From: CAISKJ01 sp046351555
Lineage (GTDB): Bacteria > Myxococcota_A > Polyangia > Polyangiales > Ga0077539
DNA: 64,000 bases
Assembly: GCA_046351555.1 (NCBI GenBank)
Contig: JAXLYI010000008.1
Location: forward strand, 310,001 to 374,000
Reading direction: 5' to 3'
Shown: positions 1 through 7,781 of the stretch, one piece after another
Layout of the letters: the number at the start of each line of letters is the position of its first letter
Position numbering within the stretch: the stretch's first letter is position 1
Program-made: the position numbers and the translations under genes
Notes under the pieces: model-generated
The model's input: the letters and a program-made list of their open reading frames with translations, nothing else
Databases searched by the model: none
What the model was told of the DNA's origin: nothing

Positions 1-2
1 GC

Positions 3-3000
3 CTGGGGGCGATCCTGCTCCCCGCGGCGCTCGCGCTCGCGGGATGTACCGGGGATCGCGGGGACGGGGTCGCGCGGAGCGCGCCGTTCAACCGCGGGCG
101 GCAGCTCGCGATCAGCGACGAGCTCCACAACGGCGGGACGCGCGGCTTCGTCTTCCTGCCGCCGATGGTGCCGCGGCCGGCGTACTTCGGTGACTTCCTG
201 CCCGACCTCGAGCCCGTCGTCCGCATCGACGAAGTCCGTCCCGACGGCACCACGATCCGCACGCTGGCGACCTTCACGCGCGACTCGGGCCCGAGCCGCG
301 AGCGCATCCGCATCCACCGCCAGGGCGAGTCCTGCGACCGCGACGACGACGACGACGACCGCGACCCCAACGGGTATTTCTACGCGCGGTGGTTCACCAA
401 CTGCGAGCACCTGAGCACGTCGGCGGTGTACCGGGCGCGGGTGTTCGTGCAGGAGCGGGTGCACCCGTGCACGCGCCCGGGGTGGGGCCGCGCGTGCCGC
501 CACGGCGAGGAAAACACCGCGCCGATGCGCGAGGTCGGGTACGCCGACGTCGACGTGGTGCGCAACGAGCGCGAGGCCCGCTTCGTCGACCGCGACGACT
601 ACGTCCCGCTGATCAACGGGCAGGTGCTCCGCATCAAGTTCCGCATCGACCGCCCCGTCGTCGACGCCGATGGCGACGGCGTCTACAACTGGAACGACAA
701 CTGCCGCGACACGCCCAACCGCGACCAGCGCGACACCAACCGCGACGGCGAGGGCGACGCCTGCGAGTGCCTCGGCGTCACCTGCGCCGCCAGCGACGCC
801 TGCCACGTCGCGGGAACCTGCAACCCCGCCACCGGCCTCTGCTCCAACCCCGCCGCCCCCAACGGCGCCGCGTGCCCGCTGGCCAACGCGAACGGCGCCT
901 GCGCGTCGGGCGCGTGCGGCGTGGCGTCGTGCAATGCAGGCTTCGCCGACTGCGACGCCAACGCCGCCAACGGCTGCGAGACCGCCACCAACACCCTCGC
1001 CCACTGCGGCGCCTGCGGGGCGCGGTGCACCGCCGGCGCCCACGCCTCGCCCACCTGCGCCACGGGATCCTGCGCCCTCACCTGCGACGCCGGCTGGTAC
1101 GACGCCGACGGCGACCGGGCCAACGGCTGCGAGCTCGACATCACCACCGACGCCGACTGCGGCCGGCCGGGCAACGCCTGCGTCTCGGGCGCCGGCGACG
1201 TCACCACCTGCGTGGCGGGCGCCTGCTCGACGATGGCCTGCCCCGCCGCCCGCGCCAACTGCAACGGCGCGATCGCGGACGGCTGCGAGGTCGACACCGA
1301 CACCGACGTCGCGAACTGCGCCGCCTGCGGCCGCCGCTGCACGACGCCCGACGGGACGCCCGCCTGCACCGGCGGCGTCTGCACCATCGCCGCCTGCGAC
1401 GCCGGCCACGCGGACTGCAACGGCGCCGCCGCCGACGGCTGCGAGGTGAACACCCTCGCCGACGTCTCCCACTGCGGCGCCTGCAATCACGCCTGCTCCC
1501 TCGCCCACGCCGCCGCGGTCTGCGCCGCGGGCGCCTGCGCCGTCGGCACCTGCGACGCGGGCTGGGCCGACGTGAACGGCAGCCCCGCCGACGGCTGCGA
1601 GGTCGACCTCGCCACCGACCCGCGCCACTGCGGCGCGGTGAACAACGCCTGCGCGGCGCCCCACGCGACCCCGGCCTGCGCGGCGGGCGCCTGCGGCATC
1701 GGCGCGTGCGACGCGGGCTTCGCCGACTGCGACGGCGCCGGCGCGAGCGGCTGCGAGGTGAACACCCTCACCGACGTCGCTCACTGCGGCGCATGCAATC
1801 ACGCCTGCCCCTCGGGCGCGCACTCCAGCGCCACCTGCGGCGCGGGCGTGTGCGGGCTCTCGTGCGAGGCGGGCTTCGCCGACTGCGACGGCGACGCGAG
1901 CAACGGCTGCGAGGTCGACCTCCAGGCCGACGGCGCCAACTGCGGCGCCTGCGGAACCTCCTGCACCCAGGGCCGCACCTGCCAGTCGGGCGCGTGCTCG
2001 GCGGCGGTGTGCACCGCGGGCCTCGCCAACTGCAACGGGGCGGAGGCCGACGGCTGCGAGGTCACGCTCGCGACCAGCGTCTCGCACTGCGGTGCGTGCG
2101 GCAATGCGTGCTCGTTCGCCCACGCGGCGGCCGAGTGCGCGGCGGGCGCGTGCGGCTTCTCGGTGTGCGACGTCGGGTTCGCCGACGTCGACGGCGTCCA
2201 GGCCAACGGCTGCGAGGTCGACCTCAGCACCGACGCGCGCAACTGCGGCGCGGTGGGCAACGCCTGCGCCGCCCCCACCGGCGGAACCACCGCCTGCGTC
2301 GGCGGCGTCTGCACCCCGTCATGCCCCGGCGCGCAGCGCGTCTGCGCCGGCGCGTGCGTCGACGTCACCACCAGCGTCGCCCACTGCGGCGCCTGCGGCA
2401 ACGCCTGCCCCGCCGGCTACGGCTGCACCGCCGGGGCCTGCGCGCCGCTCTGCACCGGCGGCCTCACCGCCTGCGGGGGCTCGTGCGTGAGCCTCTCGAC
2501 CGACGTCGCCAACTGCGGCGCGTGCAACAACGCCTGCCCCTCGGGCTACACCTGCCAGGCGGGGACGTGCCGCGCGCCGTGCGGGTCGTTCGGGCAGCCC
2601 TGCTGCACCGCGGGCGCAGCCTGCGGCACCGGGCTCTCGTGCAACGCGCAGAGCCGGTGCGGTTGCACGAGCGGCTTCGAGTGCGGCGCCGCGTGCTGCG
2701 CGTTCGGGCAGATCTGCTCTGCCGGAGCCTGCGCCAACGCCCCCACCACGACCTGCCTCGCCTGGGACGCGACGGCGCGCGACGGCGGCCAGTGCCCCGC
2801 GACGGGCTGCCCGCGCACCTGCCTCGACATCAAGCTCGCCGACCCGGCCGCGCTCGACGGCGTGTACACGATCGACCCCGACGGCACCGGCCCCGAGGCC
2901 CCGATCGCCGCCCGCTGCGACATGAGCCAGGACGGCGGCGGCTGGACGCTCGTCGGCTACGAGCCGCGCGGCTTCCCCAGCCCCGCCAGCGCGAACGGCG

Positions 3001-3542
3001 CGATGGCGTACCTCTACGCCCGCTCGGGCACCGCGGCGTCGATCGCGTCGGGCGCGGCCTCGGGGCTCCAGGGCGCGCGCTTCCGCGTCGGCGTCAACTA
3101 CGTGAGCGCCCGCCTCAACTGGTGCAACCCGTCGGGCGCGACGCCGATCAACCGCTTCATGAAGTTCGACACGCCGGAGGAGCTCTTCCAGGACACGCGG
3201 CGCGACACCTTCAGCACGACGATCCGGCTGACGGGCTTCACCACCAACGACGCCTTCCTCAACACGCAGATCGCGACGCCGAGCGACGCGCGCTTCTGCC
3301 GGTCGGCCACGTCCTTCTTCCGCCCGGGCGACACGAGCTGGGGCGTGAAGGGCGCCGCCGACAACGCCTTCTCCTGCGGCTGCAACAGCGGCGGCTGGCA
3401 GGGCGTCGGCTCGTACTACGGCGGCATCAACCCGAGCTGCTCGGTGTGCTCGTGCTGGGGCGGCGGCTGGTCGGGCTCCGTCACCAACGGCAACCAGAAG
3501 GGCGGGCTCAACAGCAGCAACACGTACTTCTGGGTCCGCTGA
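3..3542 (+). CDS. Large Cys-rich lipoprotein with TSP3 and fibrinogen-like domains (5' end missing)
   Basis: The frame is open to the left edge. Upstream of the first ATG (165) it encodes a hydrophobic stretch ending in the lipobox-like LALAGC, so the true start lies before the window and the product is probably an outer-membrane lipoprotein. After an N-terminal region of unknown fold containing a run of Asp comes one thrombospondin type 3 calcium-binding repeat (nt 660-770). About fifteen Cys-rich modules follow (nt 770-2580) with recurring NGCEV and HCGACxxxC elements, as in many Myxococcota surface proteins. The C-terminal part contains LDGVYTIDPDG and CDMSQDGGGWTL, typical of fibrinogen-like (FReD) domains. 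The role is unknown; a surface adhesion or binding function is inferred. It converges on the next gene with an 11-bp gap. Confidence 0.85.
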   Translation: MGAILLPAALALAGCTGDRGDGVARSAPFNRGRQLAISDELHNGGTRGFVFLPPMVPRPAYFGDFLPDLEPVVRIDEVRPDGTTIRTLATFTRDSGPSRERIRIHRQGESCDRDDDDDDRDPNGYFYARWFTNCEHLSTSAVYRARVFVQERVHPCTRPGWGRACRHGEENTAPMREVGYADVDVVRNEREARFVDRDDYVPLINGQVLRIKFRIDRPVVDADGDGVYNWNDNCRDTPNRDQRDTNRDGEGDACECLGVTCAASDACHVAGTCNPATGLCSNPAAPNGAACPLANANGACASGACGVASCNAGFADCDANAANGCETATNTLAHCGACGARCTAGAHASPTCATGSCALTCDAGWYDADGDRANGCELDITTDADCGRPGNACVSGAGDVTTCVAGACSTMACPAARANCNGAIADGCEVDTDTDVANCAACGRRCTTPDGTPACTGGVCTIAACDAGHADCNGAAADGCEVNTLADVSHCGACNHACSLAHAAAVCAAGACAVGTCDAGWADVNGSPADGCEVDLATDPRHCGAVNNACAAPHATPACAAGACGIGACDAGFADCDGAGASGCEVNTLTDVAHCGACNHACPSGAHSSATCGAGVCGLSCEAGFADCDGDASNGCEVDLQADGANCGACGTSCTQGRTCQSGACSAAVCTAGLANCNGAEADGCEVTLATSVSHCGACGNACSFAHAAAECAAGACGFSVCDVGFADVDGVQANGCEVDLSTDARNCGAVGNACAAPTGGTTACVGGVCTPSCPGAQRVCAGACVDVTTSVAHCGACGNACPAGYGCTAGACAPLCTGGLTACGGSCVSLSTDVANCGACNNACPSGYTCQAGTCRAPCGSFGQPCCTAGAACGTGLSCNAQSRCGCTSGFECGAACCAFGQICSAGACANAPTTTCLAWDATARDGGQCPATGCPRTCLDIKLADPAALDGVYTIDPDGTGPEAPIAARCDMSQDGGGWTLVGYEPRGFPSPASANGAMAYLYARSGTAASIASGAASGLQGARFRVGVNYVSARLNWCNPSGATPINRFMKFDTPEELFQDTRRDTFSTTIRLTGFTTNDAFLNTQIATPSDARFCRSATSFFRPGDTSWGVKGAADNAFSCGCNSGGWQGVGSYYGGINPSCSVCSCWGGGWSGSVTNGNQKGGLNSSNTYFWVR

Positions 3543-3553
3543 CCTCGCCGCCC

Positions 3554-4240
3554 TCACCAGGTGGGCGTCACGAAGACCTCGCGGACGTTGGCCCGCGCCG
3601 GCGCGAGCACGGCGAACATCACCGCGTCGGCGATGTCCTCGGGCTTCAGCTTCGTCGGCTTCGGCTGGTCGAAGAAGGGCGTGTCCACCATGCCCGGCGA
3701 GACGATGGTGCAGCGGCCTCCCCACGCGGCCATCTCCTCCGCGAGGTTGAGCCCGAAGCCGTGCACGAACCACTTCGACGCCCCGTAGATCGACCCCTTG
3801 TGGAGCGTGCGCCCGGCGACGGAGCTCGTCACGAGGAAGTGCCCCTTCTGCGCGCGCAGGTGCGGCAGCGTGAGCTTCGCCGTCCAGAGCACGCCCATCA
3901 CGTTGATGTCGATCACGCGGCGCCACTCGGCGGGGTCGCCGTTCTCGGTGCCCGGCGTCGAGATGCCCGTCCCCGCGTTGGCGAACGCGACGTCGAGCCG
4001 CCCGAAGCGCGCGAGGGCCGCCTCGACGGCGCGAGCCTGCTGGTCGAAGTCGGTCGCGTCGCAGGGGAGCGCGAGGGCGTGCGCGGCGCCGAGCTCCTCC
4101 ACCAGCGGTTCGAGGCTGTCCTTGCGGCGCGCCAGGAGGGCCACGTCGAGGCCCCCGCGCACGGCCGCCCGCGCCGTCGCCGCGCCGATGCCGCTCGACG
4201 CCCCGGTGATCAGCATGACCCGCCGCTCTGTGGTGCTCAT
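3554..4240 (-). CDS. Short-chain dehydrogenase/reductase (SDR)
   Basis: A 228-residue cytoplasmic oxidoreductase of the classical SDR family. It has the TGASSGIG nucleotide-binding motif near residues 11-18, an NAG motif, a catalytic Ser in VTSSVAG, and YGASK supplying the catalytic Tyr and Lys. The open frame extends upstream to 4402, but the Arg/Pro-rich extension is unlike an SDR, so the ATG at 4240 (start of MSTTERR) is preferred. The substrate cannot be deduced. It is divergent from the pseudokinase gene and convergent with the Cys-rich lipoprotein. Confidence 0.9.
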   Translation of the reverse strand: MSTTERRVMLITGASSGIGAATARAAVRGGLDVALLARRKDSLEPLVEELGAAHALALPCDATDFDQQARAVEAALARFGRLDVAFANAGTGISTPGTENGDPAEWRRVIDINVMGVLWTAKLTLPHLRAQKGHFLVTSSVAGRTLHKGSIYGASKWFVHGFGLNLAEEMAAWGGRCTIVSPGMVDTPFFDQPKPTKLKPEDIADAVMFAVLAPARANVREVFVTPTW

Positions 4241-4476
4241 CCGCGCCAAGGTACCAACGTGGGGACGCGGCGGGAAGGTCCGCCGCGCGGCCCCTTCCTC
4301 GGTCGCGCCCACCGGGCTCCCCGGGCCCCATCGACCCGCCGTCCGGGCCGACCGTGCCATCGCCGAGGGCCCCCGCGGTGTCGAGAAGGCGCGGCTGGCC
4401 AAGGGACGCGGCGGCGGAATAGGATGGCGCGCATGTCGGGCGCCTACTCCAACGACGCAATCCCGGGGTCGGGTCG
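4241..4476. promoter_or_regulatory. Divergent intergenic region
   Basis: A 236-bp gap between the SDR gene (minus) and the pseudokinase gene (plus), so promoters for both should lie here. A 21-codon ATG frame (4424-4489) overlaps the kinase start out of frame. I see no clear sigma-54 or operator motif. Confidence 0.35.
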
Positions 4477-6261
4477 ATGGCCGGGGTGATCGGCACCGGC
4501 GATCGGCGCTACGCGCTCGGCGCGTCGCGGCACCACTGCGGCCTCGGCGAGTGCTTCGAGGCCGTGGACGCCGACGACCCCCGACGGCGCGTCGTGGTCA
4601 AGCGCCTGCGCGGCGCCGCGAACGCGCCGGAGCTTCGCGCGCGGTTCGACGCGGTGGGCGCCGCGCTGCGAGGCCTCTCGTCGCCTCGCGTCGTGCGCGT
4701 CCTCGACGTCGGCTGGAGCGACGGGCCCTTCGTGGTGCTCGACGCGCCGAAGGTCCCGTCGCTGTGGCAGTGGATGCAGGAGGCGGTCGCCGCGCAGACC
4801 CCCGTGGCGCTCACGACCGTGTGCCGGATCATCGAGGACCTCTGCCACGCCGTCGAGTCCGCGCACCGCGCCCGCCCCGCGAACTCCCTCCTCCACGGAA
4901 CGCTCTGCGCCCAGAGCGTCCTCGTGCTCGACGCGAAGCCCGAGACGCTGCGCCTGAAGGTCACGGACTTCGGCCTCTGGCCCTTCGCGCGGCACGACCT
5001 CGCGGAGATGCTCCCGTCGCCCGCGGCCGACCCGCGCGCGCCCGAGCTCCTGGCGCGCCCCGACGCGCTCACCGCGGCGTGCGATCAGTTCTCGCTCGGG
5101 GTGCTGCTCGCGGCGCTCCTCACGCTGCCCGGCGGCGGCCCCACGTCGCCGGGGTGGGGGCAGCTCCTTCGAGAGCAACCCGAGGCGCTCGGGGAGCGGC
5201 TCCGCGGGCTGCGCGACGACGCGCGGGGGAGCGTCCGCGAGGCGCTCGCGCGGAGCCTCCACCCCGACCCGGCGCGGCGCTTCGAAAACGTCGAGGCGTT
5301 CCGCGCGGCGCTCCTCTCGGCGGACTGGCGGCCTGGGGAGCGGGCGGCCGTGGGCGCGGGTCGGGCGAACGGTCGGGCGGAGCGTTCGCTCGATGACTTC
5401 GAGCGTGTGTGGGGCGAGGCGTGGAAGGAGCGCGCGCGGCAGGGGGTGCTCCCGTCGGGGCTCCGGGCGAGCGCGCCGGAGCAGCGGGTGACCAGCGTGG
5501 CGCGCGCGTCACCGCAACCGCCGGCGCCCGCGGCCGCGCCGGAGCCCGAGCATACGGGTGTGTCGGAGGTGAGCCCGAGGGCGCCGTGGCGCGCCCCGAC
5601 ACCAGCGGCGTTGCGCGCGGCGGAGGAGACGCTGCGGGAGCGGACGCCGGTCCCGCCGAAGGAGCGGCCGCTGCGGGCGCCGGCGACGCCGCGAGACGAG
5701 TCGCAGACGCTGGTGGACGCTGGGGACGCGACGCTGTTGACCCCGGGGACCGACCGCGTGAGGTCGCTCGACGAGGGGACGGTTCGGTGGGTGGCCCCGC
5801 CGCCGGGGGTCGTCGACGAGGCGGCGCAGACGCTGGCGATGGACGCTGGCGCGGCGACCTGGTCCGGAAGCGCGTTGGGGTATGACGCAGGCGGCGACAC
5901 GCTCGTGGTCGGTGACGGCGAGGGAGACGCGACGATTTCGATGACGCCTGGGGTGGGGGAGCAGGACCGGACGCGTGCCGTGATCCCGGTGCCGCGGCCG
6001 GTGGTGAGGGCGCCGTGGGTGGGCGAGCGGGTAGACCCCGGCGCGTGGGACACGCCGAAGATCGACGCGACGCTGCCGATGGATGGCGCCAACGGCGCTC
6101 CTCAGCTCGAACCTCGCAGGCACGAGCAACGCCCGACCACGGAGATCCGCGGCGATGGCTCCGCGGGCGACCGCGGGGCGCGCCCGGTCGTGTGGGTGGT
6201 TGTTTGCGTCGGGGCGGCGGTCCTATTTGCAATCCTGCTGACGATCGTCGCGAGAGGATAA
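4477..6261 (+). CDS. Membrane-anchored Ser/Thr kinase-like protein, probable pseudokinase
   Basis: 594 residues. Residues 10-290 follow the protein kinase fold. The ATP-anchoring Lys is present in VVVKRL, and DFG is present in TDFGLW, but the catalytic loop reads LLHGTLCAQSVLV where active kinases have HRDLKPxN. The catalytic Asp is therefore missing and the Gly-rich loop is poor. A long Pro/Ala/Thr-rich, low-complexity region (about 290-565) follows, and the protein ends in one hydrophobic helix (VVWVVVCVGAAVLFAILL), placing it as a tail-anchored membrane protein. A scaffold or regulatory role is inferred; residual activity by an atypical mechanism cannot be excluded. Confidence 0.85.
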   Translation: MAGVIGTGDRRYALGASRHHCGLGECFEAVDADDPRRRVVVKRLRGAANAPELRARFDAVGAALRGLSSPRVVRVLDVGWSDGPFVVLDAPKVPSLWQWMQEAVAAQTPVALTTVCRIIEDLCHAVESAHRARPANSLLHGTLCAQSVLVLDAKPETLRLKVTDFGLWPFARHDLAEMLPSPAADPRAPELLARPDALTAACDQFSLGVLLAALLTLPGGGPTSPGWGQLLREQPEALGERLRGLRDDARGSVREALARSLHPDPARRFENVEAFRAALLSADWRPGERAAVGAGRANGRAERSLDDFERVWGEAWKERARQGVLPSGLRASAPEQRVTSVARASPQPPAPAAAPEPEHTGVSEVSPRAPWRAPTPAALRAAEETLRERTPVPPKERPLRAPATPRDESQTLVDAGDATLLTPGTDRVRSLDEGTVRWVAPPPGVVDEAAQTLAMDAGAATWSGSALGYDAGGDTLVVGDGEGDATISMTPGVGEQDRTRAVIPVPRPVVRAPWVGERVDPGAWDTPKIDATLPMDGANGAPQLEPRRHEQRPTTEIRGDGSAGDRGARPVVWVVVCVGAAVLFAILLTIVARG

Positions 6262-6415
6262 AGCGCATTGGCGCCCGCTCACCGACGTTCGCGCGTGAAA
6301 CGTAAGCCAGCGAGGTGCGTTCGCAAACCTGTCCTCTCCGTTATTGTGAGGGGCAGCCACGCCGCACGGCGACGAGAGCGAAGGGGGGGTCAGTGGAGGC
6401 GATGTGGCGAAGCTC

Positions 6416-6949
6416 TCAAACGTTCTCGCTTGAATCAAGCTTATTAAATGTCGTGATGGCACGATACAACGGCCGCTCCTGTGTACCGGGCCTGAAGGTG
6501 AGCATCTGGGCCGGCGAAGCGTCCTCCATCAGGAAGGCGTCAACCGGACCGAAGAATGCCGCCACCTCAGCGTGCGAGCAAGAAGGCAGGAACACGCGCA
6601 TGACCCTCGGATCGTAGAAGCGGAAGTAGAGCTCGCGGCCGGCCTCATCTTCGACCATGAGAAACCTGCGGAAGTGGCTCCACAAATCCGCAAACACCAC
6701 CTTCGACTCGACAAACACGCACGAGCTTCCGCCCCACACCCGGTCAACAAGGGAGCGTCGGAACTCCGAGTTGTGACATGCATCGACGAGGTAGGGGGCG
6801 TAGTCGCCCAACAACTCCGCGCTCACTCCGGTATAGAGCGACGCGTGGCGAACACCATGTTCTCTGATCATCTTGACGGCGTCGAGGTCCCTGGCGGCAT
6901 CCACCAGAGCAAAGATGTCCACGCGCGTATCGAAGAGCGAATGCGGCAT
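6416..6949 (-). CDS. DUF4123 domain protein (Tap-type T6SS effector adaptor)
   Basis: 177 residues. The central pattern FVESKVVFADLWSHF, then RFLMVEDEAGRELYFRFYD, then FFGPVDAFLMED is characteristic of DUF4123 proteins, adaptors that load effectors onto VgrG spikes in type VI secretion. The frame is open to 7213, but that extension overlaps the neighbouring gene. The ATG at 6949 has a GAGGGA ribosome site upstream and starts at the expected family N-terminus. It is the last gene of the vgrG operon, 34 bp after the unknown gene. The position downstream of the effector is less usual than between vgrG and effector. Codon use is visibly less GC-biased than in flanking genes. Confidence 0.9.
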   Translation of the reverse strand: MPHSLFDTRVDIFALVDAARDLDAVKMIREHGVRHASLYTGVSAELLGDYAPYLVDACHNSEFRRSLVDRVWGGSSCVFVESKVVFADLWSHFRRFLMVEDEAGRELYFRFYDPRVMRVFLPSCSHAEVAAFFGPVDAFLMEDASPAQMLTFRPGTQERPLYRAITTFNKLDSSENV

Positions 6950-6983
6950 CAGAGATTGTCCCTCGTGGCGGTTCGGACGTGCC

Positions 6984-7781
6984 TCACCCTCGTAGCAGGC
7001 GGTCGTCCTGCACGAGCCAGGCGGCGAGCTGCCAGGCCTGACTGTCGGCCCAACGTTCCCGCGACACAACCTCCTCCTCCACGGAGAAGGTGCCGAGATT
7101 GTCGAGGACGAGTGAACCGCGCAGCGGCAGGACGAGGACCGTATGGTCCAGGTCACCCGGCGCAGGCAGGTCGAAAGAGTCCAGGTCAGAAAAGAAAAGC
7201 GTCCCCTGCACACGAGAATTGCCGAAGTAGTTCAGAATAGAGACACCGACGGCGACTCGCGGATGCACCACACACGCGTTCGCAGCGGCCTCAATCAGAT
7301 ACGCATAGAAGGGCCGCTCGTCTCGAATCGTCTTCGCGTAGGGCGGGGCCACGCTCCTCTGATTGCCGAAGTACACGAAGGGCGTTGCGTGGGGTCGGCG
7401 CCGACTCTTCAGCAGTAGATATTCACCTGGCGGCAACGCGCCGACCACCGCCTCGGCCGCGGCGCCCGCCGGACCGAACCATCTGCTGCATTCAGTTGCT
7501 CCGTCCCTCGAAAACGGCGGCACCCGAACGTCATTCTCACGGACCGGTGAGATGGACCAGCCATCGTCTGGAGCAGGCGGTTGGTCGAGCCGATACCGAG
7601 GAGTCCCGAGAACCTCGATGAGGTGCACCAGGGTCCGCGGATCCGTCGCGAGGGCTATGGCCCCCTTCGACTGCACCACGACGCGCGCCGCCAGCTCCGA
7701 CAGTATTTCGATATCGGGTCCGTTCAAGGCATTCCTCACATCAGGGTTTTGGAGCAAAATGAACGAGGTGAAGGCGCCCAT
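6984..7781 (-). CDS. Unknown protein downstream of RHS effector; candidate immunity protein
   Basis: 265 residues with no signal peptide, clear membrane span or family I recognise. It starts at an ATG inside the 3' end of the RHS gene (41-bp overlap), so the two are translationally coupled, and it precedes the DUF4123 gene. In RHS loci the gene directly after the effector normally encodes the cognate immunity protein; that is the only basis for the suggestion. It is larger than most immunity proteins, so another T6SS accessory role is possible. Codon use is less GC-rich than the window average, matching the variable end of the RHS gene. Confidence 0.6.
   Translation of the reverse strand: MGAFTSFILLQNPDVRNALNGPDIEILSELAARVVVQSKGAIALATDPRTLVHLIEVLGTPRYRLDQPPAPDDGWSISPVRENDVRVPPFSRDGATECSRWFGPAGAAAEAVVGALPPGEYLLLKSRRRPHATPFVYFGNQRSVAPPYAKTIRDERPFYAYLIEAAANACVVHPRVAVGVSILNYFGNSRVQGTLFFSDLDSFDLPAPGDLDHTVLVLPLRGSLVLDNLGTFSVEEEVVSRERWADSQAWQLAAWLVQDDRLLRG

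Noticed and set aside
4424..4489. Short ATG frame overlapping the pseudokinase start
   Set aside because: 21 codons, no ribosome site of note and no similarity; possible leader but unsupported.
6457..6475. TGGCAC-containing stretch as a sigma-54 promoter
   Set aside because: The -12 element is missing and it lies inside the DUF4123 gene.
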